DNA of 64,000 nt from Blepharisma japonicum. Its lineage: Eukaryota > Ciliophora > Heterotrichea > Heterotrichida > Blepharismidae. The stretch spans positions 418,664 through 482,663 of the forward strand of contig CATKHK010000028.1 in the NCBI GenBank assembly GCA_949751835.1, read 5' to 3'. The notes beneath the pieces are model-generated. The model was not told the DNA's origin and did not search any database. It saw only the letters and a list, made by a program, of their open reading frames with translations. Position numbers and translations under genes: made by a program. Shown here in pieces: positions 1-11,702 of the stretch (the stretch's first letter is position 1; each line of letters begins with the position of its first letter).

Positions 1-1490
1 TACGAATATTTCTCAATTGAGTCATGGCTTTGTCCTCCTCCAATATAAATATATCCTTTATATACACATGCAGATGGAGAAACTCTTGGGACAGTTAAAT
101 TGCTGAGCGACTGCCAGACTTTACTACTCAATGCTAATTTTTCGCATTCCCTTAGGCTGCTGTTTCCTTGTCCTCCGAATACATAAATTATGTCATTTAA
201 ACACACCATTGCATGATTATATCTTGCAGTCTTCATTGTCGGTCCTACACTGAGTTCTGATGTTGTTATATTGTAAATCCATGTCGCTTTTTTAGCAGCT
301 GATTGAAATCCTCCTGTACAATAAAGCAAATTATTTGACCCAACGGCCCATGCTGCTCCTTCTAAGCAAGCTTCTTTTTTCGCAATTGGCATTTTATCAA
401 TTTCATCACTAGCAGGATTATAAGTAGCCACAGCTTGGATTTCAGGTATTAAATGGAATATTAAGGCTGGGAGCCTAAACTTGGCCGACCCCAATGCTTG
501 TATATCATTTGAGGATTTCATTTTTACTATTCTCGGAATATTGGCTGTTAGGTCACTAAAAGAGGCATTTAGACTTGAAGTAGGAGAGAAAGTATGATCT
601 GATCCAAAATCTAGAGATTCTTGGTCAAATGAGGATAAAGTGCTGTTTAATAATAAATTTTCGACTTTTGTGTTCCTGGTAATGCGTGGAGGTGACCTGT
701 TAATTTTTGCGGTTGGCGTTTTCGAGCCTATGAAACTTGGGATTCTTCCTATTTTAGATTTCGCTGACTGAGATGACGGAATACTTGGCTCGTCAATGTC
801 ATTGTCAGTAATTGACAAAGAAATGTGATATTTTTTATTAGATGTCTGTATAAGAGGAGACTCAGGCCGACTCATCCCAATTGGGTTGATGTCAATATCA
901 AAGACAAAATATTTTTCTATTAGGCTTTTTAGGTTGAAATCTATAAAATCAGCTTTTTTGTTTATAAGATCATATTTTTCCACTTCTTCATTGGTTGTTA
1001 ATTCAGATAGATACTGAGTCAGCTCATCAAAGTCAAAGTTTCCCTTTTTTATTTCATTTAACTCACTTTGTAGCTTTGATTTTACAATACCGCATTGGTT
1101 TACTACTCTTTGTGTAAGCTCGTCAGCAAAAGCCAATAAATCTGATTCGATTATTTTTACGGATTCTGTTATTAACTGTATTGACAGATTTTGGAAATCA
1201 TCGATTATTTTCAGCTCTTTTTCGAATTTTTGCTGGATTTCGATATTAATACTATGCTTTTGAGACAGATCAGCGATTATTTGTGACTCCTCGGCTTTGA
1301 CTTTCTCAAAATTGACAGCCAAAACCGAAGTGAGGTGGCTTTGGCTTAAAGGAACTGGCTTGTGCTGACCTGAAGGATCAGAAATGAGGTGTTTTCCTAT
1401 ACAAGAGCTACACAATACTATTTTTTTACAGAAGCACACAAGTTCACTTTCCTGAGTGTTACATAATTGACAAAGCTTTTCTGTAAACAT
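1..1490 (-). CDS. B-box-like zinc finger / coiled-coil / kelch protein, 3' end outside window
   Basis: The frame opens with ATG at 1490 and stays open to the left edge (about 496 residues seen), so the C-terminus is missing. Residues 1-45 carry a Cys/His cluster (CQLC, CFCKK, CSSC, then His residues) resembling a B-box. Residues 60-190 are predicted coiled coil by their E/K/L/I pattern. A Ser/Pro-rich linker follows, and from about residue 345 there are kelch blades, including VFGGQGNSS and YIGGGQSHD. The architecture suggests a TRIM-like scaffold or substrate adaptor without a RING. The role is inferred only. It starts 323 bp from the divergent RING gene. A second protein of similar plan lies at 59558-60853. 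Confidence 0.8.
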   Translation of the reverse strand, partial: MFTEKLCQLCNTQESELVCFCKKIVLCSSCIGKHLISDPSGQHKPVPLSQSHLTSVLAVNFEKVKAEESQIIADLSQKHSINIEIQQKFEKELKIIDDFQNLSIQLITESVKIIESDLLAFADELTQRVVNQCGIVKSKLQSELNEIKKGNFDFDELTQYLSELTTNEEVEKYDLINKKADFIDFNLKSLIEKYFVFDIDINPIGMSRPESPLIQTSNKKYHISLSITDNDIDEPSIPSSQSAKSKIGRIPSFIGSKTPTAKINRSPPRITRNTKVENLLLNSTLSSFDQESLDFGSDHTFSPTSSLNASFSDLTANIPRIVKMKSSNDIQALGSAKFRLPALIFHLIPEIQAVATYNPASDEIDKMPIAKKEACLEGAAWAVGSNNLLYCTGGFQSAAKKATWIYNITTSELSVGPTMKTARYNHAMVCLNDIIYVFGGQGNSSLRECEKLALSSKVWQSLSNLTVPRVSPSACVYKGYIYIGGGQSHDSIEKYS

Positions 1491-1813
1491 AAGTAATTTA
1501 TTATAATAATAGAAAAAATAAAAAATTAATGCTAAAAATTATTAAAAACATATGAATCTCAATATTTATTTATAAAACTAATATTTTGGCACTCCAATTA
1601 GCTTCTATTGTAAATCTTATAATAAACCTTATTTGTTTATAAAGAGACTTTAGGTAAAGAAAATTGTTGTGAAAAACCTACAATAATAAGATTTACCAAT
1701 AATAACCAAATTTTATATAATTAAAACAATTTTATATGAAATTCAGCAACAGCTTTCTATCTATTTTGGTCATCATTATGATTTATTTGAGCAATTAAAA
1801 AGTTTATATAAAT
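1491..1813. other. Intergenic, divergent promoter region
   Basis: AT-rich spacer between two divergently transcribed genes. I see no coding frame, repeat or RNA in it. It presumably holds both promoters, but no motif can be assigned. Confidence 0.5.
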
Positions 1814-2209
1814 ATGAAGAATATAGTAACTCGTTTTAAAAAGAGAGCCCAAACTTGCTGTATCTGCCTGAACTCAATAGAGTTCCAAGGCAAACTAGAT
1901 ACCTGCCAACACACATACTGCTACGACTGCATAATGCGCTGGTCTGAAGTAAATCTTACTTAGATTGAAAACACATGCCCTGTTTGCAAAAATAGATTTT
2001 CGTTTGTATCATTAATCCCTCATAGACTTAATTACAGATTCTCGAGGAAAAGAAAAATCCAAGTCAAAATTAAAGACGCAAATCAGTACATGAATTATAC
2101 TCATGAAGCCTTGATTGCTGCTTTAATGCATGCTGAAGAAAGCATTACTCAAGAATTCAGAGAATTACTTAGAGAACTGTATGATTACTATAGAAAAGAG
2201 GCAACATAG
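1814..2209 (+). CDS. Small C3HC4 RING-finger protein, one 15-nt intron
   Basis: ATG at 1814, stop TAG at 2207-2209. An in-frame TAG is removed by a 15-nt intron at 1949-1963 (GTAAATCTTACTTAG), giving 126 residues. The RING ligands are CCIC, CQHTYCYDC and, after the intron, CPVC: a complete C3HC4 set. The spacing and the Trp in CIMRWSE resemble the RINGs of PHRF1/TOPORS-type ubiquitin ligases, so E3 ligase activity is likely. The remainder is basic (FSRKRKIQVK) with a short helical tail. The intron falls inside the RING between the third and fourth ligand pairs, so unspliced RNA cannot make a working domain. Confidence in the model is high; the substrate is unknown. Confidence 0.8.
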
Positions 2210-2737
2210 AGATTAGAGATCTTCGACACTTGGTTCATTCTCTAGTAGAGTAAATTTTTAATTAATTTTTTAAATTTTTCATACAAAATAGCATATCTTC
2301 TTTTAGCAGACCTGAGGTTGAAGAATTTTTGCAAATCTTGCAAATTGATATGGAAAATATAAGTCTTTATATAAAGAAATATATGTGTTTAAACGATCTA
2401 TATTTACTTATGATATAGCAAATGCTTTAATACAAAATAGATGGTACTTTAAACAGCTCATTTAATTCTAATTATCAGCGATTATAATTTAGCTTTATAT
2501 TTGATTCATTTTCCAAGACTATCAAAAATCATTTACGTTTTAATTGTCATGGATAATTTTCTACATCTTGAGTTTGTGAGTAGAATTAATTATATTAATA
2601 AATTTATTAAAACTGTCATATTTGAAGTTCCAGTTTTATGCTTTTATAGAATTAAAAACCTATTTAGTTTTGATATCCATTTCCAAGATTAAAATAGTTA
2701 ATTTAACTCTAACTTTATAGCATCTTCCTTATCTACA
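2210..2737. other. Intergenic, convergent
   Basis: AT-rich spacer between two convergent genes. A 63-codon open frame at 2501-2692 has no recognisable content or codon bias and is not called. Nothing else is seen. Confidence 0.5.
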
Positions 2738-3841
2738 CTATTCCTCAGCAATAATTGTAAGCCTGTATGGCGATATATAATACAAATACTCCACTTGTCT
2801 CTCTACATCAGTTTGGTCTAGAAATCAAGGCCTAGGTATTCCAATCCCCCCCTCTTCAAACTTAAATTGTTTGACCTTTTCTTTTCATTTTTCAGGGATC
2901 CCGCTATACCCTTCCGCAGCTCCAATTAGCCCACCTACAATGGCAGCATTCGTATCTGTATCTCCTCCTAGCCTTAATATCCCATTCATTGCATCAAAAT
3001 AGTTGCTTCCATTTCTTAGGTGTCTAAATGCATGGTCAAATGCGATTTTAGCTCTCCCAATCTTATTATCTGTTTTCATTGGCTGCTCATTTTCTATATC
3101 TTCAAACCATTCCTTAATTTCGTCTTTTCTTGCCATTGATTTCGCTTCATTATATGCCCTTATACGATCTCCTGGATATCTAAATAAGCTTACTATAGCT
3201 TTAACATAGCAAACTTGGGCATCTTGGATAGCTAAATTTGAGTGAGTCATTGAACATTCTAATGAAACAGCCCTTCTTATGTCCTCATCATGTAAATTTC
3301 TGCAAAACACAGCCATTGGGGTGCATCTCATAAAGCTTCCATTACTTTTTGATTTTTTATTAAGCTCTTTGGAGCTTGCTATAGAAAATTTTGCAAGGGG
3401 AGGGTTATCTTTATAGACTTTAAAACCATTTGTGGTGGTTTTTCCGATGTCAAAAGGACCTGTGCAGAACCATTCTTTGTAATATTTGGCTACGAGATCA
3501 AGGTTGAGCTTTCCATTTCCTTCATATAGGCCTCGGAGGAGGCACATGGCCAATTCAGAATCGTCTGTGACTTGGCCAGGGCCAACATTAAATGGGCCTC
3601 CACCTCTCATTTCTAAAGTCTCGCTTAACTTTTCTTCATTTATAGATGTTTGGAATTCTATATATGAGCCTAAAGAATCTCCTATAAAAGCACCAAACAC
3701 AGAGCCTAATGCTAAGTCTATTTGTGTAACTATTTCAGGTGGGAGGGATTGGATAGTGACATTCTGGTCAGGGGAAGGAATGGAATAGCTATTAGATGGG
3801 TTTTCAAATGTAGGATAGATTCCAAGATAGGCCTGACTCAT
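2738..3841 (-). CDS. ADP-ribosylglycohydrolase (ARH/DraG family)
   Basis: The family hydrolyses ADP-ribose from proteins or related ADP-ribosyl conjugates using two Mg ions. Signature motifs are present: GAFIGDSLG near the N-terminus, GQVTDDSELA (metal-binding Asp pair) and the C-terminal RLGGDTDTNA with the following glycine-rich helix. The length of 367 residues is normal for the family. The ATG at 3841 is chosen because the frame further upstream opens only with TTG. A TGA at 2885-2887 is read as Trp, extending the protein by 49 residues to a TAG at 2738-2740; the extension begins WKEKVKQF. Assignment to the family is secure. Whether it acts on arginine, serine or free ADP-ribose substrates cannot be told. 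Confidence 0.9.
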
Positions 3842-4332
3842 CTTTATAATTACATCTATAGAATTATAATAGCTAAAAATAGAATTTGCATTTTTAGGGT
3901 GATTTATCAACAATTAGGTTCTATTAAGGAATTTTAACTTAAAATTTTGTAATTTATAGCACAGGATTCTTATACAAAAAACACTATCTGAATTAAAAAC
4001 CTAAGATTTACAGTTATTGAGCCTATAATTATGTTCAATGTCTCAATGAATAAAATATAATAGCAGCTATTTTATAAAATTTGCTAATAGCACAAGGGTT
4101 GTGCTTCAAACCATTATAATTGCATCTAAATCAACAAATTAGCAGAGCTAAATAGCTGGACTGTAATTACAGCATATTGCTTTATTGCTATCGTTGCTTA
4201 TTCTCAGTATTAAAGTTAAAATAAATTGGTTTTCTTCAAATTATAATGAGCCTCATTTTGGCTCGGGGCGATATTGTTACTATTTTAACAGAAAAATCTT
4301 CCTAAAGCCCTTACTCAATTTCAATCACATAA
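3842..4332. other. Intergenic, divergent promoter region
   Basis: AT-rich spacer of 491 bp between divergent genes. No coding frame or structured element is seen. Confidence 0.5.
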
Positions 4333-6707
<2,375 letters not shown>

Positions 6708-6742
6708 AACTAATAGATAATAGTAAATGAAATAAAATTTAA

Positions 6743-7486
6743 ATGGAAGAATCTATAAGTCTTGAAGAGAGCAAACAAGCTGAAAGTGAAAGCATTGACA
6801 TAAAAATCGCTGACTTATGCCCACTTGTGTGCAGTAAGCAGCGTTTAATTGAATCTAGTGACTATTTCGAAGCTTTGATATCTCGTGGAAACTACAAAGA
6901 AGGGGTAGTCGGATGTGTCGATTTTTCTCTATCCCAGTGAAAAGAAGAGTACTACACATTTTTCTCATGGCTTTCTTCAGGCACAGACTTATTAAAAGTC
7001 ATCAACACCCGCTGCCTTGTATTTTTCATAATTCTCGGGAACTATTTTCAGCTGAAATCGAGCGTTTTGCAAGCATTAGAAAAATATGCAGGAAATATAA
7101 AAATATTAGACCCTTCAGTGCAATCTTATTTATCTTCCTATTGATCTTACAGATATATCCCATTTGATACCATGACGAACATGATTTTAGGGAATCAAGG
7201 TCCTCAAAATAATTATCCGCTGTTAAAACTGACCTTGGCATGGCTTGATGAAGACTCTTTTGAGGACAGAAGAGCTTTGGAATCGTCTATTGAGTTTCAT
7301 CAGGTCAGAGGGTTTCTTAAAACTATCAGTTCTTGGCTGCCGAATAATGCTGCAGATCTGTTTGCTATTGTGGAGAGATACCCAAAGGCTGCACAAGTGA
7401 TTGAGGTAACGTCGCTGCTAGCGAATATGAAAGCAGTTTGTTTTTGTACAAGAAATACTCCACAAATTGTAATAAAATATCAATAA
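6743..7486 (+). CDS. BTB/POZ-like protein
   Basis: 247 residues once two TGA codons (6938-6940 and one near 7148) are read as Trp. The stretch CPLVCSKQRLIESSDYFEAL followed by GNYKEG resembles the BTB core, where a residue-poor strand is followed by SxYFxAM and a KE motif. The next helices (FFSWLSSGTDLL, VFFIILGNYFQ) fit BTB helices, and the C-terminal half is helical like a BACK region. Such proteins often act as dimeric adaptors for cullin-3 ligases. This is a motif-level resemblance only, so function is inferred. The gene sits 35 bp after PRMT1 on the same strand, which may reflect compaction rather than co-regulation. Confidence 0.55.
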
Positions 7487-7753
7487 AAATTTATTTTAGT
7501 GTAATTACTTACTAGAAGTATCTAAAATTTGAATAAGAGTCTGAGATTTTCTTGTTAATTGCAAACAAGAAAATCAATATGATGACTAATTTACTTAATC
7601 GTGTTATTTTAAGACTTGATTAAATTTCTCAATAATTGCAGCATTTGTGCATGTCAAGGATACTTATTTCTCATTTAAGATGCTAAAAGTTTCTTCATGA
7701 AATTAAATAGTTATGAGTTTACTCCAACTCACTAAAAATATAATTTTAGTAAT

Positions 7754-9352
7754 TTAGTTAGTTAACATTGAAATTAAATTTTCACGCAATGCTCGATTTG
7801 ACTCCTTTGAAAAGAATTTTTGGTCTTTTTCAAGCTTTTCTTGTAAATCCATAAGTATTGCAAGCAAGTTTTCTTCACGGACTTTTATTTGTTCAAAAGA
7901 ATTATATACGCTTTCTACCTCCCGTTTTATATTATCTGTGAGCTGGTTAAGCCTTGTATCATTATAAAGAGTGATAATTTCATTTTTAAGCCGATTTATT
8001 AAATTCATTGCAAATCTCCCATCATGGTTCGGCTCGGTTTTAAGGTTTTTATTGATTTTATCAATGGTTTGTTGGGGCATTCCAGCTGTGGTTGCTAAAT
8101 CTCTCATGAGCATCATTTCTTCAACAATTTTTATATTATCTTTTGTAACTTCATTTAGTTCTTGTTTTAATGAGTCATTTTCCTTGCTTAACCTTTCTAT
8201 TTCTTCAATCATTTCTTGAAAAGTTTTTTCATTGGATTGTAGAGATTTTGTTTGCTTTCCAACAACATTTTGGAGTTTTCCAGTTTTTTTGCTGATATTT
8301 TCTAAGCACTTTCTGCTCATATTCCACTGCCTTTCTTTTTTACGAAAAGCAAAATTCTCACTTTCTTTTTCTTTTAATTGAATTTCTAGCTTTTTAATGC
8401 TCTCTCGCAATTCTTTTTCAACTTTTTTCCTTTTCCTAGCCAAAATCGCTGATTCTTCAACTTCATCATTCTCAATATTATTGTCTGATTTTTCTATTTT
8501 CCGAATAAGTTCTATAGTCTCATTCCTCATTGTAATCATCTGTTTTTCATATTTTTGCAGCTCATTTTCATAGCTGTCGAAAACTGGGGTAAAATCATCC
8601 CCGACCTGCATATTTCTAAGTCTCTGCTTTAAGGCATTATTTTCAAGTTTTAAATCATCTATTTGAAGCTCGTAGGAAGTCTTAATTTCTTCAATTTCGT
8701 GCTCAAGATCATCAATTTTCGACTGATTTTTCAAATTTTGGTCTTCTTGCTCTTTCAGCACCTCTATTAAGGCTTCATGATTTCTTTTTAGTACATAATA
8801 TTTCCCTTTTATTTTCTTGTCTTCTGAAGCTTTTGCTGAGTTGTCTGAAGCTTTTACTGAGATATTTTCTTTAGGGATTTCTTTATCAAAACTTTCATTT
8901 TTGTGGATTCTCGCTTTTGAGGTATCAAAAATATCTTCTTTGACATAAAAAGGATCATCTTTGTAAGGGGTAAGCTGGCTAGTGTCTAGTGCATTTATCA
9001 TTTGAGAAATTTGTTCTTTTAGGCTAAGAACTTTTGGCTTTGGCTCTGAAATTTCAGGACTTAAAGATCTTTTTGGGCTTTTCGAAGGGGTTTCTGACTG
9101 CTTTTTTGCTGAAAAATCATTTTTGAACGTTAATGTCCTTGCAGAGTCAACATTTGGAGTTTGGCTTCTAGGAGTATGAAGGGGTGAAAGAGATGGAGTT
9201 GGACTTCTTCTTGGGATACTGCTGTGAATTCTTTCTAAATTTTGCAAAGCTTTTTCTATCTTTATTCTTTTCTTTTCTTCATTAATTTCTTCAATATCTG
9301 AAGCAGATCTTGAGGATTTCGATCTTACAATAAAATCATCGTCTTTTTTCAT
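7754..9352 (-). CDS. Ser/Pro-rich coiled-coil protein
   Basis: 532 residues from ATG at 9352 to TAA at 7754-7756, with no in-frame TGA and no intron. The first 150 residues are rich in Ser, Pro and Lys with many SP/TP pairs (PRRSPTPSLSP, TPSKSPKRSLSP), typical of kinase-regulated disordered segments. From about residue 185 to the end the sequence is long coiled coil broken by short loops (for example near AGMPQQTID). No enzyme motif is visible. A cytoskeletal, basal-body or cortical role would fit ciliates, but nothing in the sequence proves it. It is transcribed divergently from the GTPase gene with a 152-bp spacer. Confidence 0.8.
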   Translation of the reverse strand: MKKDDDFIVRSKSSRSASDIEEINEEKKRIKIEKALQNLERIHSSIPRRSPTPSLSPLHTPRSQTPNVDSARTLTFKNDFSAKKQSETPSKSPKRSLSPEISEPKPKVLSLKEQISQMINALDTSQLTPYKDDPFYVKEDIFDTSKARIHKNESFDKEIPKENISVKASDNSAKASEDKKIKGKYYVLKRNHEALIEVLKEQEDQNLKNQSKIDDLEHEIEEIKTSYELQIDDLKLENNALKQRLRNMQVGDDFTPVFDSYENELQKYEKQMITMRNETIELIRKIEKSDNNIENDEVEESAILARKRKKVEKELRESIKKLEIQLKEKESENFAFRKKERQWNMSRKCLENISKKTGKLQNVVGKQTKSLQSNEKTFQEMIEEIERLSKENDSLKQELNEVTKDNIKIVEEMMLMRDLATTAGMPQQTIDKINKNLKTEPNHDGRFAMNLINRLKNEIITLYNDTRLNQLTDNIKREVESVYNSFEQIKVREENLLAILMDLQEKLEKDQKFFSKESNRALRENLISMLTN

Positions 9353-9504
9353 TTTAAATTTATATATTCAATTTACTATTAGTTGACTCTAATTTAAATG
9401 CTTTTATTTCATATGATTCATAAAATATCTTTAGAGGTATTAGGCAAAATGAGACTAACTTTAAAATCTATTTGGCAATGAATTAAATTTAAAAATATTC
9501 TAAT

Positions 9505-10506
9505 ATGGAACAGAAGAAATTACCAAACCCACCTCCAGACCGAAGAGCGCGCAAAAAGAAAAAAGTCCTATCCTCTACCATGTCAGAACTAATGCTACGT
9601 CAAATAGACCAGCTACGCAAAACAATTTCTGATTTCTTTATTTTACCATCAAGAAATAACCTACGCTTAAATTACTTAACCCTGCCAAACTCTGTCAATA
9701 TTTTATTATTCGGCCCATCAGGCTCTGGGAAATCCTCCTTATTAAGAACTCTTTATAGAGCTCTTCATAACACTGTACAACTCCCTGCAGAAATTCGACA
9801 CAAATTAGTAGTAAAAGGATCAGCAAGAAATGAAGGAACAACTGTATATACGACAGTTCTCCTTAAAGAAGAAACTCAGTACCCCAAGCCTACAAGTGGA
9901 GTAAAAATTCATGACACTCGAGGCCAAATCTGAATGGACAATCGTGAGCAAGCACAAGCTGACTTAATTTTGGAAGGAAAAGTCAAGGATATGGCAAGAG
10001 TAGAGCAAAGGTCGATAAGATATGCTTATAAATTGTGGGAATTTTGGAAAAGCGAGTCTCAGCTGTTTCCAACTGAAATTTTAAAAGAAAATCCTACTTT
10101 GGGGGATAAGCCACATTGTCTGCTTTTTGTTTTTGATGGAAGTTTGGAAGAAATTCCTAATGGGCCTGAAGAGACACTTTTTTATAGAGAAATTATGCAG
10201 CTGGCGAGGAGTAAAGGATATTTTTACCCTCAAATAGTACTTACCCATATTGACAGAGTTGAAGATAAGTCTAAGGCGGAAGAAGAGCTCAGGGAAGTCT
10301 TGGACATGAAAATTGAAAGCGTAGTCATGAAGCTTGGAATCCCTAGAAGCAGCGTCCATTTCATAGAAAATTATCATGATGACCAGAATGAGCCTGATCT
10401 AAATGTCGATTTTCATGTGCTTAGGCTGCTTCATGAGTCTATACAGCAAGGAGAAGCATTTCTGCAGAGCCAGCTTAAAGAAAAAGCATCGTGTGAAATT
10501 CAGTAG
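9505..10506 (+). CDS. P-loop GTPase, IFI44/GBP-like superfamily
   Basis: 333 residues with one TGA (9931-9933) read as Trp. A basic N-terminus (RRARKKKK) is followed by a Walker A/G1 motif FGPSGSGKSS (about residues 70-79), a probable switch-I Thr in NEGTTVY, a G3 motif HDTRGQ (about 136) and a G4-like THID (about 247) in place of the usual TKxD. The order and spacing fit a large TRAFAC-type GTPase such as the IFI44 group rather than a Ras-like protein. GTP binding is likely; the atypical G4 His could weaken base specificity. No membrane span or lipidation motif is seen. Cellular role unknown. Confidence 0.7.
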
Positions 10507-10794
10507 ACTATTATTAAATTACTTTTCTCATAAAAGAGCTTTATGTATTCATATATCCCAAACCCAGAACTATTTGAAAATAATTAACGAATATAATATC
10601 CAAAAATTCATAATTTCTAAAATATCATTTTTATTAAGGTAATTTAACGTAATAAAGCTTTTCTATAGGAAAAAACGGTAAAGGGTACATAGCTGATTAA
10701 TTTATAAAGATGAATTACTATTAGAATATGAGAAAGCCATTACTTGAGTAGTTCCAAACTGTTTTAGTTTCTCTTAAAATGGAAGAATTAAACT

Positions 10795-11640
10795 ATGCTT
10801 AATATGAAGCCCCAACGGCTTAGCTCTGCAAATAATCAACGTTTACTACTGCAAACTCCTCAAAAATCATCGCCAAAATTTCGAAACAGCCCAGGCCCGC
10901 TCTATCTAAGCCATGCCATGCCAAGACCACCTTCAAAATCGCCTCAATTTGTTAGAAAATCGAAAGACCATATTCGCTATTCAACTCCAGAAAACCATCA
11001 AGATCACCACAACAAGCTCCCTTCCTTAAAAAAATCCCAGGTTTCTTACATTGCACAAACAATTGAGCAATCCAAGAAAATCAGAAATTTCTCATCACCC
11101 TTTAAGCAGATTTTGAGAGAAAATACAAGGTCTCCTGAAGAAAACCAAGGCAGGATACTCAATGAATATAATAGATCTCGAAGAACTGAAAAAAGTCCTC
11201 CAAATATAACAAGAGTTGATCTCAGAAAAGGCTGCTTTTCAAAAAAGCAAATTGTTGGGATGAAAGAGAATACACCAATTGAGCCAAAAAGCGTGGACTT
11301 AGGCAAATATTCGCTATGTGGCAATAGAATTGAGTGCTGAGATGAGGTAAATAATGATATATCAACACAAGGATCTCCAAGTGCAACTTCTCATGCAAAA
11401 AGCAGACTTAAAGCATTGTCTGTGGGATTTAAACTGGATAAAAATAATTTTGAAAAACAACTCAAAAGGCAGCCCAAAAGAACAATATCAGAGAACTACC
11501 ATCTCTTGCAAATTCAAGAAGAGAAGCCAGAAGAGCTTCCATTTGAGCAGTTTGTTCAGGATCTTGATAAAATTGCCAATCTGAATGATTCATTATATGA
11601 ACGCAGATTTAAAAAAATTCATACACTTCAGCAGCATTAA
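10795..11640 (+). CDS. Unrecognised basic, disordered protein
   Basis: 281 residues from ATG at 10795 to TAA at 11638-11640, with the TGA at 11338-11340 read as Trp. The N-terminal two thirds is rich in Ser, Pro, Lys, Arg and Asn and looks disordered. The C-terminal part has short helical stretches ending FEQFVQDLDKIANLND. No domain is recognised. The single reading frame through the TGA and the shift to gene-like codon use support it as coding. It ends 62 bp from the convergent end of receptor copy 1. Confidence 0.65.
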
Positions 11641-11702
11641 TTTTATATAATTTGTAAATTTTGAGTAAGGATTTATTATTTTAATATGAGATTAATGCAA
11701 AA

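Noticed and set aside
2501-2692. 63-codon plus-strand frame
   Set aside because: No motif, atypical codon use, and length expected by chance in this composition.
2885-3913. ADP-ribosylglycohydrolase start at 3913 and stop at 2885
   Set aside because: 3913 is a TTG, not ATG, and 2885 is TGA, which is Trp here; ATG at 3841 and TAG at 2738 are better.
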